From NCBI RefSeq assembly GCF_003258365.1, contig NZ_QHKM01000008.1:124001-188000 (forward strand): a DNA stretch of 64,000 nucleotides. Reading direction: 5' to 3'. Below, in pieces: positions 1 through 7,009 of this stretch. The stretch is from Hymenobacter edaphi. Its GTDB lineage: Bacteria > Bacteroidota > Bacteroidia > Cytophagales > Hymenobacteraceae. The notes under the pieces were generated by a model that saw nothing but the letters and a program-made list of their open reading frames with translations, did not search any database and had not been told where the DNA came from. The translations under genes and the position numbers were made by a program. Position 1 is the first letter of the stretch; each line of letters starts with the position of its first letter.

Positions 1-753
1 GTAGTACTCGTAGTCGAGGATGTGCAGGTTCTGCACCACCGCCCGGTAGCTCAGCTGATGGCCCGAGAAGGTCACCATCTGGTCGAAAATGCTCAGCGCG
101 TCGCGCAGGCCGCCGTCGGCTTTCTGAGCAATGAGGTGCAGCGCGTCGTCCTCGGCCGTCACCTGCTCCTGGCCCGAAATGTAGCCCAGGTGCCCCACGA
201 TGTCGTCGAGCTTGATGCGGTTGAAGTCGAAGATCTGGCAGCGCGACAGAATCGTCGGAATGATCTTGTGCCGCTCGGTGGTGGCCAGGATGAAGATGGC
301 GTAGCCCGGCGGCTCCTCCAGCGTCTTCAGAAAGGCGTTGAAGGCCGCGTTCGAGAGCATGTGCACCTCGTCGATGATGTACACCTTGTAGCGGCCCTGC
401 TGCGGGGCGTAGCGCACCTGCTCCACCAGTGAGCGGATGTCCTCCACCGAGTTGTTGGAGGCCGCATCCAGCTCGTGCACGTTGAACGAGGCGCTCTGGT
501 TAAAGGCGCGGCAGGAGTCGCAGGTGTCGCAGGCCTCGGCCTCGGCCGTCAGGTTGGTGCAGTTGATGGTCTTGGCCAGGATGCGGGCGCAGGTGGTCTT
601 GCCCACCCCGCGCGGGCCGCAGAACAGGAATGCCTGGGCCAGGTGGCCGGTCACGATGGCGTTCTGCAGCGTGGTGGTTACGTGCTGCTGCCCAACCACG
701 CTGCGGAACGTGGCGGGACGGTATTTGCGGGCCGAAACGACAAAATTCTCCAT
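1..753 (-). CDS. dnaX: DNA polymerase III subunit gamma/tau, 5' part (runs off left edge)
   Basis: This is the clamp-loader ATPase of the replicative polymerase. The protein starts MENFVVSARKYRP at 753 and reads leftwards off the window, so only about 250 N-terminal residues are present. Visible features are the Walker A motif GPRGVGKTT, a zinc-binding cysteine cluster (C-T-N ... CDTCDSC), the DEVHML Walker B box, the sensor-1 region LATTERHKIIPTILSRCQ, and the following RuvB-like lid region. A Bacteroidota -7 box (TATCTTTG) lies 13 nt upstream of the ATG, which supports this start. The tau-specific C-terminus lies outside the window. Identification is secure. Confidence 0.97.
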   Translation of the reverse strand, partial: MENFVVSARKYRPATFRSVVGQQHVTTTLQNAIVTGHLAQAFLFCGPRGVGKTTCARILAKTINCTNLTAEAEACDTCDSCRAFNQSASFNVHELDAASNNSVEDIRSLVEQVRYAPQQGRYKVYIIDEVHMLSNAAFNAFLKTLEEPPGYAIFILATTERHKIIPTILSRCQIFDFNRIKLDDIVGHLGYISGQEQVTAEDDALHLIAQKADGGLRDALSIFDQMVTFSGHQLSYRAVVQNLHILDYEYY

Positions 754-1230
754 AACTCCTAGCCACAAAGATACCCCTAAAAGGCGGGCCGGGAAAGGAA
801 AGTTCGGCCGGTAGCGGCCCCCGCCCGCTCTGCCGATGCCAGGAGGCAGCGCCGAGTGAGCGGCCTACTTTGCGCGGCCCAAGCCCGTTGCTTATTCCGA
901 CTGGCACCGCCACGTTAAACCGTTACTGTTGGCCTTCCGCCACCGCGTCTGAGCTGCCGCGCCTCGAATAATTGCGTTCATGCCCTGCGCCTTGATGCAG
1001 TAGTCCAGCTAATGCGTTGCAGCAGCTCGTTTGCGGCAGCTCGTTTGCGGCAGATTTGCACAGCGTTGCTGATTTTTAGTAGGCACCAGTTCAACGCCAG
1101 CCAGCATATGTTGTAATTTTGCTAATTAAAATTTGTATTATAATATTGATTGCACTATATTATACCTGGATAGACAGGTTGCCCGCCGTGGTGGCGGGTG
1201 GCGACATCCCGGACCCCTAATCATTTCCCA
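754..1230. other. Divergent intergenic region, no gene recognised
   Basis: This spacer separates dnaX from the rightward membrane-protein gene. It holds the dnaX promoter, a two-copy 14-bp direct repeat around 1022-1052 (core CAGCTCGTTTGCGG), and a conspicuously AT-rich stretch at about 1105-1170 that probably carries the promoter of the rightward gene. Reading frames here look like shadows with no family resemblance, and no tRNA or other RNA gene was recognised. Confidence 0.5.
766..773 (-). promoter_or_regulatory. Bacteroidota -7 box for dnaX
   Basis: TATCTTTG on the minus strand matches the TAnnTTTG consensus exactly. It lies 13 nt upstream of the dnaX ATG, so the transcript leader would be very short. 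No clear TTTG -33 element was found at the usual distance. Confidence 0.5.
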
Positions 1231-1749
1231 ATGAACCCTACCTCTACGCTTTCCCGCGGGCTGCTGCTGGCCTATGTGCTGCTCACCTTTTATTGCCTGG
1301 GGGCCGCCATTTTCACCGAATGGGCCGAGCTGCGCAACGCGGCCGATGCCAGCTCTTACCTGAGTGCGGCCGATCTGGCGGCCTGGCAAATGGCCAGCAC
1401 CGACAACACCGCCCTGCTGCTAACCATTTTATCGGGCGTACAGACGGCCGCCCTGCTGGCCCTGGTCTGGCTGCTGCCCACTTCGGTGCCACGGGGTGTG
1501 CTGTGGGCCGCGCTGGCCTGCCACGTGGTAGTGTGGGGGCTGGGGCTGCTGGCCCGCCTGCCCGTGGGCAGCTTCGGCGGCGCCGACCCCGGCCTCGTCG
1601 ACCTGCTGGTGCGCAGCGGCTGGGGCCGCAAGCTGGTGCTGCTGATCGAAGCCCCGCTGGCCGCCTACATGGCCTTCCGCGCCTTCTGGCCGGCCCAGGC
1701 CGCCAGCCGTCCGGCCGCCGCACCCGGCAAAGCGCCGGTGCTCGGTTAA
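1231..1749 (+). CDS. Small integral membrane protein, unknown function
   Basis: The 172-residue protein has three or four hydrophobic segments: about 8-28, 62-84, 90-110, and a weaker one near 135-155. It begins with a short cytoplasmic-like N-terminus, MNPTSTLSRG, and ends in an Ala/Pro-rich tail. No catalytic motif is visible and I do not recognise the family. The ATG at 1231 was preferred to an in-frame start at 1198 because the hydrophobic N-terminus begins here and the upstream codons read as non-coding. A strong hairpin terminator follows at 1771. Confidence 0.75.
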   Translation: MNPTSTLSRGLLLAYVLLTFYCLGAAIFTEWAELRNAADASSYLSAADLAAWQMASTDNTALLLTILSGVQTAALLALVWLLPTSVPRGVLWAALACHVVVWGLGLLARLPVGSFGGADPGLVDLLVRSGWGRKLVLLIEAPLAAYMAFRAFWPAQAASRPAAAPGKAPVLG

Positions 1750-1770
1750 GGCCGGCCCGCACGCAAAGAC

Positions 1771-1825
1771 TTCCCGGAACGGGCGAATCGGCCGGGCCCG
1801 ATTCGCCCGTTCCGGGAAACTTTTT
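1771..1825 (+). terminator. Rho-independent terminator after the membrane-protein gene
   Basis: A 20-bp perfect inverted repeat (1771-1790 with 1799-1818, 8-nt loop) is followed by ACTTTTTA. It separates the membrane-protein transcript from the downstream tmRNA gene. Confidence 0.85.
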
Positions 1826-1858
1826 ACCCCCCTTCCACCGTTATTGCTCTGGTTGCGC

Positions 1859-1866
1859 TACCTTCG
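1859..1866 (+). promoter_or_regulatory. Probable -7 box of the tmRNA gene
   Basis: TACCTTCG matches the TAnnTTYG form. It sits about 40 nt upstream of the mature tmRNA 5' end, leaving room for a short leader that RNase P would remove. TTG triplets upstream (e.g. 1844) are closer than the usual -33 spacing, so the -33 assignment is uncertain. Confidence 0.4.
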
Positions 1867-2000
1867 CAGCCCGCTCCGCTCGGCGGGGCATCGTTCTTAC
1901 ACATTTGGGGCTGACCGGAATTGACAGCTCGTGCAAGTCACGAGTAAGCGTGTCGGGAGTTGGACGAATCTCCCGCTAAAAAATCATCCGAAAAATACCT

Positions 2001-2030
2001 GGCGACTACTCGTACGCCATGGCTGCCTAG
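2001..2030 (+). other. tmRNA tag-peptide reading frame GDYSYAMAA-stop
   Basis: GGC GAC TAC TCG TAC GCC ATG GCT GCC TAG encodes GDYSYAMAA and a stop; the Ala that precedes the tag comes from the charged tmRNA. The ending resembles other Bacteroidota tags (YAxAA), which serve as a protease degron. The frame sits in the expected place between the 5' tRNA-like half and the pseudoknot region. Confidence 0.93.
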
Positions 2031-2256
2031 TCTAGGTACTAAGCATTAGCCATCATCCCGCATCCGTCTTCCTTTTCACGGGTGAGTTCGGGGTGTCGAA
2101 AGCATTAGGATAGTCTGGGTGGCGCTGCGACGCCCAGGCGAAACTCTAGTAGATAAGGGTAACCTATAGGCCTGATGTGCGCCTCGGTTGCTTCGAAAAT
2201 TCAAGCATAGATACACACGTAGAAAGCTCGTCGTCTTCCTTGTCTGGACCAGGGTT

Positions 2257-2504
2257 CAAGATCGGACCTCCCACCCGGCGACGGATGGGTAATAAATCGG
2301 ATGAATTCAGGGAAAGCTACGTTGGGGGCTCTGCCGCCAATATGCCAATCCTGAGCCAAGCCGGCCGTACACGGCCGGAAGGTGCAGAGACTACCGGAGG
2401 GCTGAAGCGCCCTTAATAACCGGCTAGAGCGTCCGACTTCTCCTGCGAGGCAGGAGAAGAAGAGATAGTCCATGCCGCTGGGAAACCAGTGGAAATCAGT
2501 CAGG
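2257..2504 (+). mobile_element. Group I self-splicing intron inserted in the tmRNA T-loop
   Basis: This is a compact 248-nt ribozyme with no internal ORF. P1: exon GGGTT (2252-2256) pairs with the guide GACCT (2265-2269), giving the U·G pair at the 5' splice site. Other helices are P2 about 2270-2289, P3 2297-2303/2430-2436, P4 2306-2311/2350-2355, P6 2361-2367/2372-2378, P7 2389-2393/2466-2470 (GACTA/TAGTC), P8 2437-2445/2451-2459, and P9 2475-2481/2486-2492 with a GAAA loop. The intron ends in G2504. The core AATCCTGAGCCAAGCC and GGTGCAGAGACT closely resemble the tRNA-Leu(UAA) introns of cyanobacteria and plastids (subgroup IC3). Splicing itself is inferred from the structure. Confidence 0.95.
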
Positions 2505-2531
2505 CGACTCCCTGCAGCTCCACAACTCAAG

Positions 2532-2566
2532 AAAAGCCAATCTGCTCTGCAGGTTGGCTTTTTTAT
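2532..2566 (+). terminator. Rho-independent terminator of ssrA
   Basis: A 9-bp stem (AAAAGCCAA at 2532-2540 with TTGGCTTTT at 2554-2562) runs into a T-tract, starting 10 nt after the mature tmRNA end. It separates tmRNA transcription from the HNH gene. Confidence 0.88.
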
Positions 2567-2593
2567 TGCCCGTACCGATCCGTATTTACGGTT

Positions 2594-3151
2594 ATGGAAC
2601 GGTACGTAGACTTGGTTTGTGCGAGTTGTGGCAAGGCGTTCCAGCGACGCGAAGCCAAACGCAACCAGCGGCTGGGGCGCCAGGCGTACTGCACCCGCGC
2701 CTGCAGCGGACGGGCCAGCCGGGAGAATCTGCCCGCGTACGATCCGGCCGCTACCTATGTCATTGCCCGTCACGCCGCCAACTACCGTGACCGGTATACC
2801 GGCTTTCGGGAACACCTGCGACGGTGCTGTCGTCGAGGCCACGACGCTACGACTACGCTGGATGACTTGGTGCAGCAGTGGGAGAACCAGCAGGGAAAAT
2901 GCCCCTATACCGGGCTGACATTGGTGCAGCCTGGCCATCATGCTTGCAACGACGTGATACACACGGCCTCCCTGGACCGGATTGATAGCCGGCTTGGCTA
3001 CGTGGCGGGCAACGTTCAGTTCGTGAGCATGGCTATCAATTATGCCAAGAACACGCTTACCCACACGGAGATGGTAATGCTTTGCCGCGTCATTGCGCAA
3101 CACTGGCAATTGGAAAACCCCACTGCCGCGCTCGGATTGGAGGAAGCATAG
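2594..3151 (+). CDS. HNH-type endonuclease, possible homing partner of the tmRNA intron
   Basis: The 185-residue protein has an N-terminal CxxC...CxxxC zinc-finger-like region (CASCGKAF ... YCTRACSG, about residues 9-37). Its C-terminal half has a phage/homing-type HNH signature: CPYTG, then SLDRIDSRLGYVAGNVQFVS, in which D-R-x-D and the GN-V-Q motif are typical. The gene lies 71 nt downstream of the tmRNA 3' end, past a terminator, and outside the intron. The frame extends upstream into the tmRNA, so ATG 2594 is the first plausible start. Endonuclease family is well supported; a role in intron mobility is inferred only from position. No integrase is nearby. Confidence 0.8.
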   Translation: MERYVDLVCASCGKAFQRREAKRNQRLGRQAYCTRACSGRASRENLPAYDPAATYVIARHAANYRDRYTGFREHLRRCCRRGHDATTTLDDLVQQWENQQGKCPYTGLTLVQPGHHACNDVIHTASLDRIDSRLGYVAGNVQFVSMAINYAKNTLTHTEMVMLCRVIAQHWQLENPTAALGLEEA

Positions 3152-3194
3152 CGTCAACCAAACGAACGTTCGGGTCCGGGTTGGGGCAATTTTC

Positions 3195-3202
3195 TACCTT
3201 CG
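3195..3202 (+). promoter_or_regulatory. -7 box for the trans-sulfuration gene
   Basis: TACCTTCG lies 28 nt upstream of the ATG at 3231. A TTCG at about 3170 stands roughly 22 nt upstream as a possible -33 element. It matches the TAnnTTYG pattern found before several genes in this window. Confidence 0.45.
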
Positions 3203-3230
3203 TAGACTGCCACTTCCCCATCCCACCCCC

Positions 3231-4544
3231 ATGAAAGTAAAAGAACTGCGCAAGCAAGCGGAGCTCAACGGGCGCGCCCTGAAGCCCGAGAGCCTGATGA
3301 TGAGCTACGGCTTCAACCCCGAGTGGAGCGAAAACGCCATCAAGTGCCCCATCTTCCAGACGTCGACGTTTGTCTTCAGCAAGGCCGAGGAAGGTAAGGC
3401 CTTTTTCGAGCTGGCCTACGGCCTGCGGCAGGCCGACCCCGGCGAGGAAATGGGCCTGATCTATTCGCGCCTGAACAACCCCTCGCTGGAAATCCTGGAG
3501 GACCGCCTCACCCTCTGGGACGGCGCCGAGGACGCCGCCGCCTTTGCCTCGGGCATGGCGGCCATCAGCACCTCGCTGCTGGCTCTGCTCAAGCCCGGCG
3601 ACGTGGTGCTGCACGCCGAGCCCGTGTACGGCGGCACCGATTTCTTCCTGAAAAACGTGCTGCCGCGCTTCGGCATCACCGCCGAAAGCTTCTCGCCCAC
3701 GCTGCCGGCCGACGAGCTGCTGGCCCGCGCCGAAGCCCTGGGCGAGCGGCTGGCCGTCCTCTACGTGGAAACGCCCGCCAACCCCACCAACCACCTCGTC
3801 GACCTCGACGCCTGCGTGGCCGCTGCCCGCCGGGCCGGCTCGGCCGAGCGGCCCTGCCGCGTGGTGGTCGACAATACTTTTCTGGGCCCGGTGTTTCAGC
3901 ACCCGCTCAAGCACGGCGCCGACCTGATTATCTACTCCGCCACCAAGTTCCTGGGCGGCCACTCCGACCTGATTGCCGGCGCGGCCCTGGGCTCGAAGGC
4001 GCTGATGAAGGAAGTGCGGGCCATGCGCACGTTCATGGGCACCATGTGCGACCCGAACACCGGCTGGATGCTCATGCGCAGCCTCGAAACGCTGAAGCTG
4101 CGTATGGAGCGCGCCGCCCACTCGGCCCAGATTATTGCCGACTGGCTGCGCGAGCATCCGCAGGTGACGCGCACCTACTACCTCGGCCACCTGGAGCACG
4201 ACGCGGCCCAGCAGGATATCTACCGCCGCCAGTGCCTTTCGCCCGGCTCCATGATTTCCTTCGACATCCGCGGCGGCGAGGCCGAAGCCTTTGCCTTCCT
4301 CAACAGCCTGCAGCTCATCAAGCTGGCCGTGAGCTTGGGCGGCACCGAAAGCCTGGCCGAGCACCCGGCCACCATGACGCACTCCGACATCGAGCCGGCC
4401 ACCCAGCGCGAAATGGGCATCAGCAGCAGCATGGTGCGCCTGAGCATCGGCGTGGAAGACCCGCAGGACCTGATGGCCGACCTCGCCCAGGCCTTTGCCA
4501 GCGTGGAAATTCCCGCCGAAGCGCAGTACGACGCCATGATTTAG
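3231..4544 (+). CDS. Cys/Met metabolism PLP-dependent trans-sulfuration enzyme (cystathionine gamma-synthase/lyase family)
   Basis: This 437-residue fold-type I PLP enzyme acts in cystathionine, homocysteine or methionine metabolism. Visible motifs are the N-terminal YSRLNNPSLEILEDRL segment, ASGMAAIS (phosphate-binding loop), the aromatic/PLP stacking region PVYGGTDFF, VDNTF (Asp binding the pyridine N), and IIYSATKFLGGHSD with the Schiff-base lysine. The C-terminus has SLGGTESLAEHPATMTHS and VRLSIGVED. Sequence alone cannot separate synthase, gamma-lyase and sulfhydrylase activities, so no symbol is given. ATG 3231 gives a normal family length. A PLP beta-synthase gene lies 30 kb away at 33941. 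Confidence 0.93.
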   Translation: MKVKELRKQAELNGRALKPESLMMSYGFNPEWSENAIKCPIFQTSTFVFSKAEEGKAFFELAYGLRQADPGEEMGLIYSRLNNPSLEILEDRLTLWDGAEDAAAFASGMAAISTSLLALLKPGDVVLHAEPVYGGTDFFLKNVLPRFGITAESFSPTLPADELLARAEALGERLAVLYVETPANPTNHLVDLDACVAAARRAGSAERPCRVVVDNTFLGPVFQHPLKHGADLIIYSATKFLGGHSDLIAGAALGSKALMKEVRAMRTFMGTMCDPNTGWMLMRSLETLKLRMERAAHSAQIIADWLREHPQVTRTYYLGHLEHDAAQQDIYRRQCLSPGSMISFDIRGGEAEAFAFLNSLQLIKLAVSLGGTESLAEHPATMTHSDIEPATQREMGISSSMVRLSIGVEDPQDLMADLAQAFASVEIPAEAQYDAMI

Positions 4545-4570
4545 CCGCGCTGGCTGGTAAAGGAAGCCCA

Positions 4571-4653
4571 CGGTTCACCCCGCCGTCATTGCGAGCGAAG
4601 CAACCGCCGGAAGGCGTAGCCAATTCTTCCTCTCGCGGCACCACGGTAACACA
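4571..4653 (+). repeat. Dispersed REP-like element, half copy
   Basis: GGTTCACCCCGCCGTCATTG and the following CGAGCGAAGC match the left part of the element at 45905-46027. The next segment (ATTCTTCCTCTCGCGGCACCACGG) is a diverged version of the same element. The complementary right arm is missing here. Confidence 0.6.
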
Positions 4654-4701
4654 AGCACCGCCCGAAACTTGCATCTGCAGGTTTCGGGCGGTGCTGTTTT
4701 T
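4654..4701. terminator. Bidirectional terminator between convergent genes
   Basis: A 15-bp perfect stem (AGCACCGCCCGAAAC at 4654-4668, GTTTCGGGCGGTGCT at 4681-4695) with a 12-nt loop is followed by GTTTTT. It serves the rightward trans-sulfuration gene. On the opposite strand it could also end the leftward 4736-5098 transcript, although the T-tract there is poor. Confidence 0.85.
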
Positions 4702-4735
4702 GGTCAGTGCGGATTGTATCGGCGGTGCGGGTAGC

Positions 4736-5098
4736 TTACCGGCCGTTGTTGTCGGTTTCCAGCTCGCCGCCGATGCGCAGCAGCAACGTGCTGAGCTGGG
4801 AGAGGCCAAGCTTCCGGTCTTCGGGCGCGTGGGGCAGGATGTCGCTGATCTGGGCGCCGAGCATGCCCAGGGAGCGGCCGAGAGCAGGGCCGTCGAGGGG
4901 CTGGCTGGTGAGCAGGGACTGGAAGTTGCCAATTTCGCGGGCTATGTCCTGGAGTTCGGGAATGCCGCTTTGCAGGAATTGCTGCTGCCAGGCCTCGGTG
5001 GTGTCCATGGCCTGGCTGATGGGAAGGGACGTCAGGCCGCTTTGCAGGGCGTGGATGGTGTCGGCAAGCAGGTCGGCGGTGGTGGCGGAAGTAGCCAT
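4736..5098 (-). CDS. Conserved-looking small protein of unknown function
   Basis: The 120-residue soluble, mostly helical, Leu/Gln/Ser-rich protein lacks a signal peptide or known motif and is not recognised. It follows uvsE by only 15 nt on the same strand, so the two are probably co-transcribed. The start MATSATT gives a clean N-terminus, and the gene ends close to the shared terminator at 4654-4701. A link to DNA repair is suggested by position only. Confidence 0.7.
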   Translation of the reverse strand: MATSATTADLLADTIHALQSGLTSLPISQAMDTTEAWQQQFLQSGIPELQDIAREIGNFQSLLTSQPLDGPALGRSLGMLGAQISDILPHAPEDRKLGLSQLSTLLLRIGGELETDNNGR

Positions 5099-5113
5099 AG
5101 GGATTAGAGGGGC

Positions 5114-6028
5114 TCAGAGGGCAGGAGTGGAAACGGGGGCCAGGCGGCCCAAATCGGTGAGGATGGCGCAGGCGCGGTGGGCACTGGCTTCCTTGTCTTT
5201 GATTTCGAGCATGATATCGGCGTCGATGCCGCGCAGGTCTTCGAGGAAGCTGCGAAACAGGTCTTCCTGCATGGTGTTGGTGTGCTTGCCCTTCCGCTCC
5301 CCCAGGGCCTGCGAGCTGTAGTCAATCATCAGCGGGCCGTCGTGAGTGGGGTGCCAGGTGGCGGCGGCCAGCTGCACGGCCATGCTCATCGGCTCCCCGC
5401 TGTTCAGGCATTCGTGATGGAAGTTGTCGAAGAGCACGGGCACGCCCACCGCGTCGAACAGGCGCAGGCAGTCCTGCAGCGAGTACAGCCGGTCGTCGTT
5501 TTCGACGACGAGGCGGCGCTTCACCGCGTCGGGCAGGGTTTTGTAGGTGGCAATCCAGCGGGTGAGGGCCGATTCCCGGTCGCCGTAGAGGCCGCCGGCA
5601 TGAATCTGGAGCTTGGCCGTGCCGTCGAGGCCCATCAGGTCCAGCATCGAGCCCTGGTACACCAGCTCCTGCACGCTGCGCTGCACGATGCCGGCGTCGG
5701 GCGAGTTGAGCACCACGAACTGGTCGGGGTGAAAGGACACGCGCATGTCGTGGGCCTTTATATAGTCGCCAATGGCCCGGAACTCGGCCGCGAAATGCGT
5801 CTGCCAGGGAAAAGTGTTGATAGGGTGGGAGCCGAAGGGCACGAGGTTCGAGCCGATGCGGAAAAAGCGCAGGTTGTGCTGCACGTTGTACTGCAGAATG
5901 CGCAGCAGGCAGGCCAGGTTGTTCCGGACGGTTTGCTCCACCCGCTCGTCGGAGTACGACGCCAGGCGGAACGTGCTGGCCGTGGTGCAGTCGAGCGACT
6001 CGTTGACGCAGGGATACCCTATTCTCAT
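5114..6028 (-). CDS. uvsE: UV DNA damage endonuclease UvsE/UVDE
   Basis: This TIM-barrel endonuclease nicks 5' of UV photoproducts and some abasic sites. The 304-residue protein begins MRIGYPCVN, as the family does. It carries FHPDQFVVLNS, QIHAGGLYGDR, VVENDDR, VLFDNFHHECL and the HPTHDG metal-site motif; these supply the His/Glu/Asp metal ligands. EIKDKE near the C-terminus is also typical. Length is normal, and the gene is first in a probable two-gene unit with the small protein at 4736. It is the only dedicated UV-repair enzyme in the window; radC is nearby but divergent. Confidence 0.95.
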   Translation of the reverse strand: MRIGYPCVNESLDCTTASTFRLASYSDERVEQTVRNNLACLLRILQYNVQHNLRFFRIGSNLVPFGSHPINTFPWQTHFAAEFRAIGDYIKAHDMRVSFHPDQFVVLNSPDAGIVQRSVQELVYQGSMLDLMGLDGTAKLQIHAGGLYGDRESALTRWIATYKTLPDAVKRRLVVENDDRLYSLQDCLRLFDAVGVPVLFDNFHHECLNSGEPMSMAVQLAAATWHPTHDGPLMIDYSSQALGERKGKHTNTMQEDLFRSFLEDLRGIDADIMLEIKDKEASAHRACAILTDLGRLAPVSTPAL

Positions 6029-6095
6029 ATCAGGCCTTACGCCGCCGGGCCGCAGTGGGTTGGCCGCGGCAGCGCTGAGCAGCGCGAACGAGGGG

Positions 6096-6890
6096 CTACG
6101 GCTTCGGGGCCAGGGCGCCGGCGGGCGGCTGCACGGGCTGCACCGGCACCGCGGGCTGCGACGAGGGCAGCTGCCACGGCGCCGTGACGGGCCGGCGGGT
6201 GGAGTCCTGCTTTACTTCGTAACCTTTGTTGATGCGGAAATAGCGGTTGTAAGCACGGCGGCGGGCTATTTCGGCCTCGATACGTTTCTCTTCCTCGATT
6301 TCCTCCAGCTTACGCCGCTGGGCTCCTTCGCGTGAAAACTGGTCGTAGAGCAGGCTGATGGGGTTCTGCAGCGTGGCTACCGGGGCTTTGGGCGCGGTTG
6401 AGTCGACGGGAAACAGCGGCTGCGGGCGCGGGGCGCGCTTCACGGCATTGGGCGGCGGGGCCTGCCGGCGCACGTTGCGCAGGGCCCGGCTGATGGTGGC
6501 GTCGTCGGGGCGGCCTTCGCGGATGGTCACGCCGGTGAGCTGCACGCTGGCGCGCTCCAGCTTCACCTGCACGATAAGCTGGGAGAGGCCGGTGTTGCCC
6601 ATGGGCAGGCGGTAGGCCTGAAAGCCCACGGCCCGAAACTCCAGCGTGTCGGTGCTGTTGACGCGGATGTCGAAGTCGCCCTGCTCATCGGCCACCACGC
6701 CGCGGCGGGTGCTCAGGTTGAGGATGGTGGCGCCGGGCACGGGCTTGCGCGTCTGCCGCTCGCTCACCGAGCCGGTGACGCGCACCAAGCGTTTCTGAGC
6801 GGCGGCGGGCAGAGCCAGCCCCAGGCTCAGCAGCAGCAGCGCCGCCAAGCGGCCCCTAGTTGTGTTAAAGCAAATCAAACTGGCAATCAT
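6096..6890 (-). CDS. Exported CarboxypepD_reg-like domain protein
   Basis: The 264-residue protein has a signal peptide (hydrophobic core about residues 14-31, cleavage near AAAQ). A carboxypeptidase regulatory-like beta-sandwich follows at about 36-110 (VTGSVSERQTRKPVPGATI ... VVADEQGDFDI ... FRAVGF), a domain common in Bacteroidota envelope proteins. The middle has a charged helical stretch (RRKLEEIEEEKRIEAEIARRR), and the last 40 residues are Pro/Gln-rich. No TonB plug or barrel is present. It probably acts in the periplasm or outer membrane; no specific function can be assigned. Confidence 0.85.
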   Translation of the reverse strand: MIASLICFNTTRGRLAALLLLSLGLALPAAAQKRLVRVTGSVSERQTRKPVPGATILNLSTRRGVVADEQGDFDIRVNSTDTLEFRAVGFQAYRLPMGNTGLSQLIVQVKLERASVQLTGVTIREGRPDDATISRALRNVRRQAPPPNAVKRAPRPQPLFPVDSTAPKAPVATLQNPISLLYDQFSREGAQRRKLEEIEEEKRIEAEIARRRAYNRYFRINKGYEVKQDSTRRPVTAPWQLPSSQPAVPVQPVQPPAGALAPKP

Positions 6891-6946
6891 TCAGCGCAAC
6901 AACACCAAAACCGGCCACAAAGTAGGCAAGGCTCAGCGCAAGGAGC

Positions 6947-6983
6947 CAAAAAAACGCCGCTCCGTTGCGAACGAAGCGGCGTT
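6947..6983 (-). terminator. Terminator of the Thr/Ser-rich lipoprotein gene
   Basis: On the minus strand, AAACGCCGCTTCGTT pairs with AACGGAGCGGCGTTT and is followed by a long T-run. It ends transcription of 7010-7690 before the next leftward gene. Confidence 0.85.
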
Positions 6984-7009
6984 TGTGGAAAGAAAATCGA
7001 CCAACCGGC

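Larger units (their letters stand above)
1907..2522 (+). ncRNA. ssrA: tmRNA (ssrA), interrupted by a group I intron in the T-loop
   Basis: Transfer-messenger RNA rescues stalled ribosomes and tags nascent peptides for degradation. The 5' acceptor strand GGGGCTG (1907-1913) pairs with CAGCTCC (2515-2521), and A2522 is the discriminator. CCA is not encoded, since CAA follows. An mRNA-like tag frame lies at 2001-2030. The T-arm is split: CAGGG plus TT ends at 2256 and CGACT plus CCCTG begins at 2505. Joining them gives a canonical 5-bp T-stem with loop TTCGACT. The exons are 1907-2256 (350 nt) and 2505-2522 (18 nt), giving a mature RNA of about 368 nt before CCA addition. Assignment is secure; the exact 5' processing site is inferred from the acceptor pairing. 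Confidence 0.96.

Noticed and set aside
1907-2256. A truncated or pseudogene tmRNA.
   Set aside because: The missing T-arm half and acceptor strand are present at 2505-2522 and pair perfectly with the 5' exon, so the gene is split rather than broken.
2177-2416. A 79-codon ORF inside the tmRNA/intron region.
   Set aside because: The sequence is explained in detail by tmRNA and ribozyme helices, and the ORF has no family resemblance.
2489-2593. Upstream extension of the HNH ORF into the tmRNA and terminator.
   Set aside because: It would translate through the tmRNA 3' end and its terminator; ATG 2594 is the first sensible start.
2505-3230. Genomic island integrated at the ssrA 3' end.
   Set aside because: No integrase and no repeated tmRNA 3' fragment is seen downstream within the window; only the HNH gene is present.
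3090-4571. A 493-codon open frame on the minus strand opposite the trans-sulfuration gene.
   Set aside because: It is a GC-rich antisense shadow: composition is His/Gly/Val-rich with no family match, whereas the plus-strand frame has all PLP-enzyme motifs.
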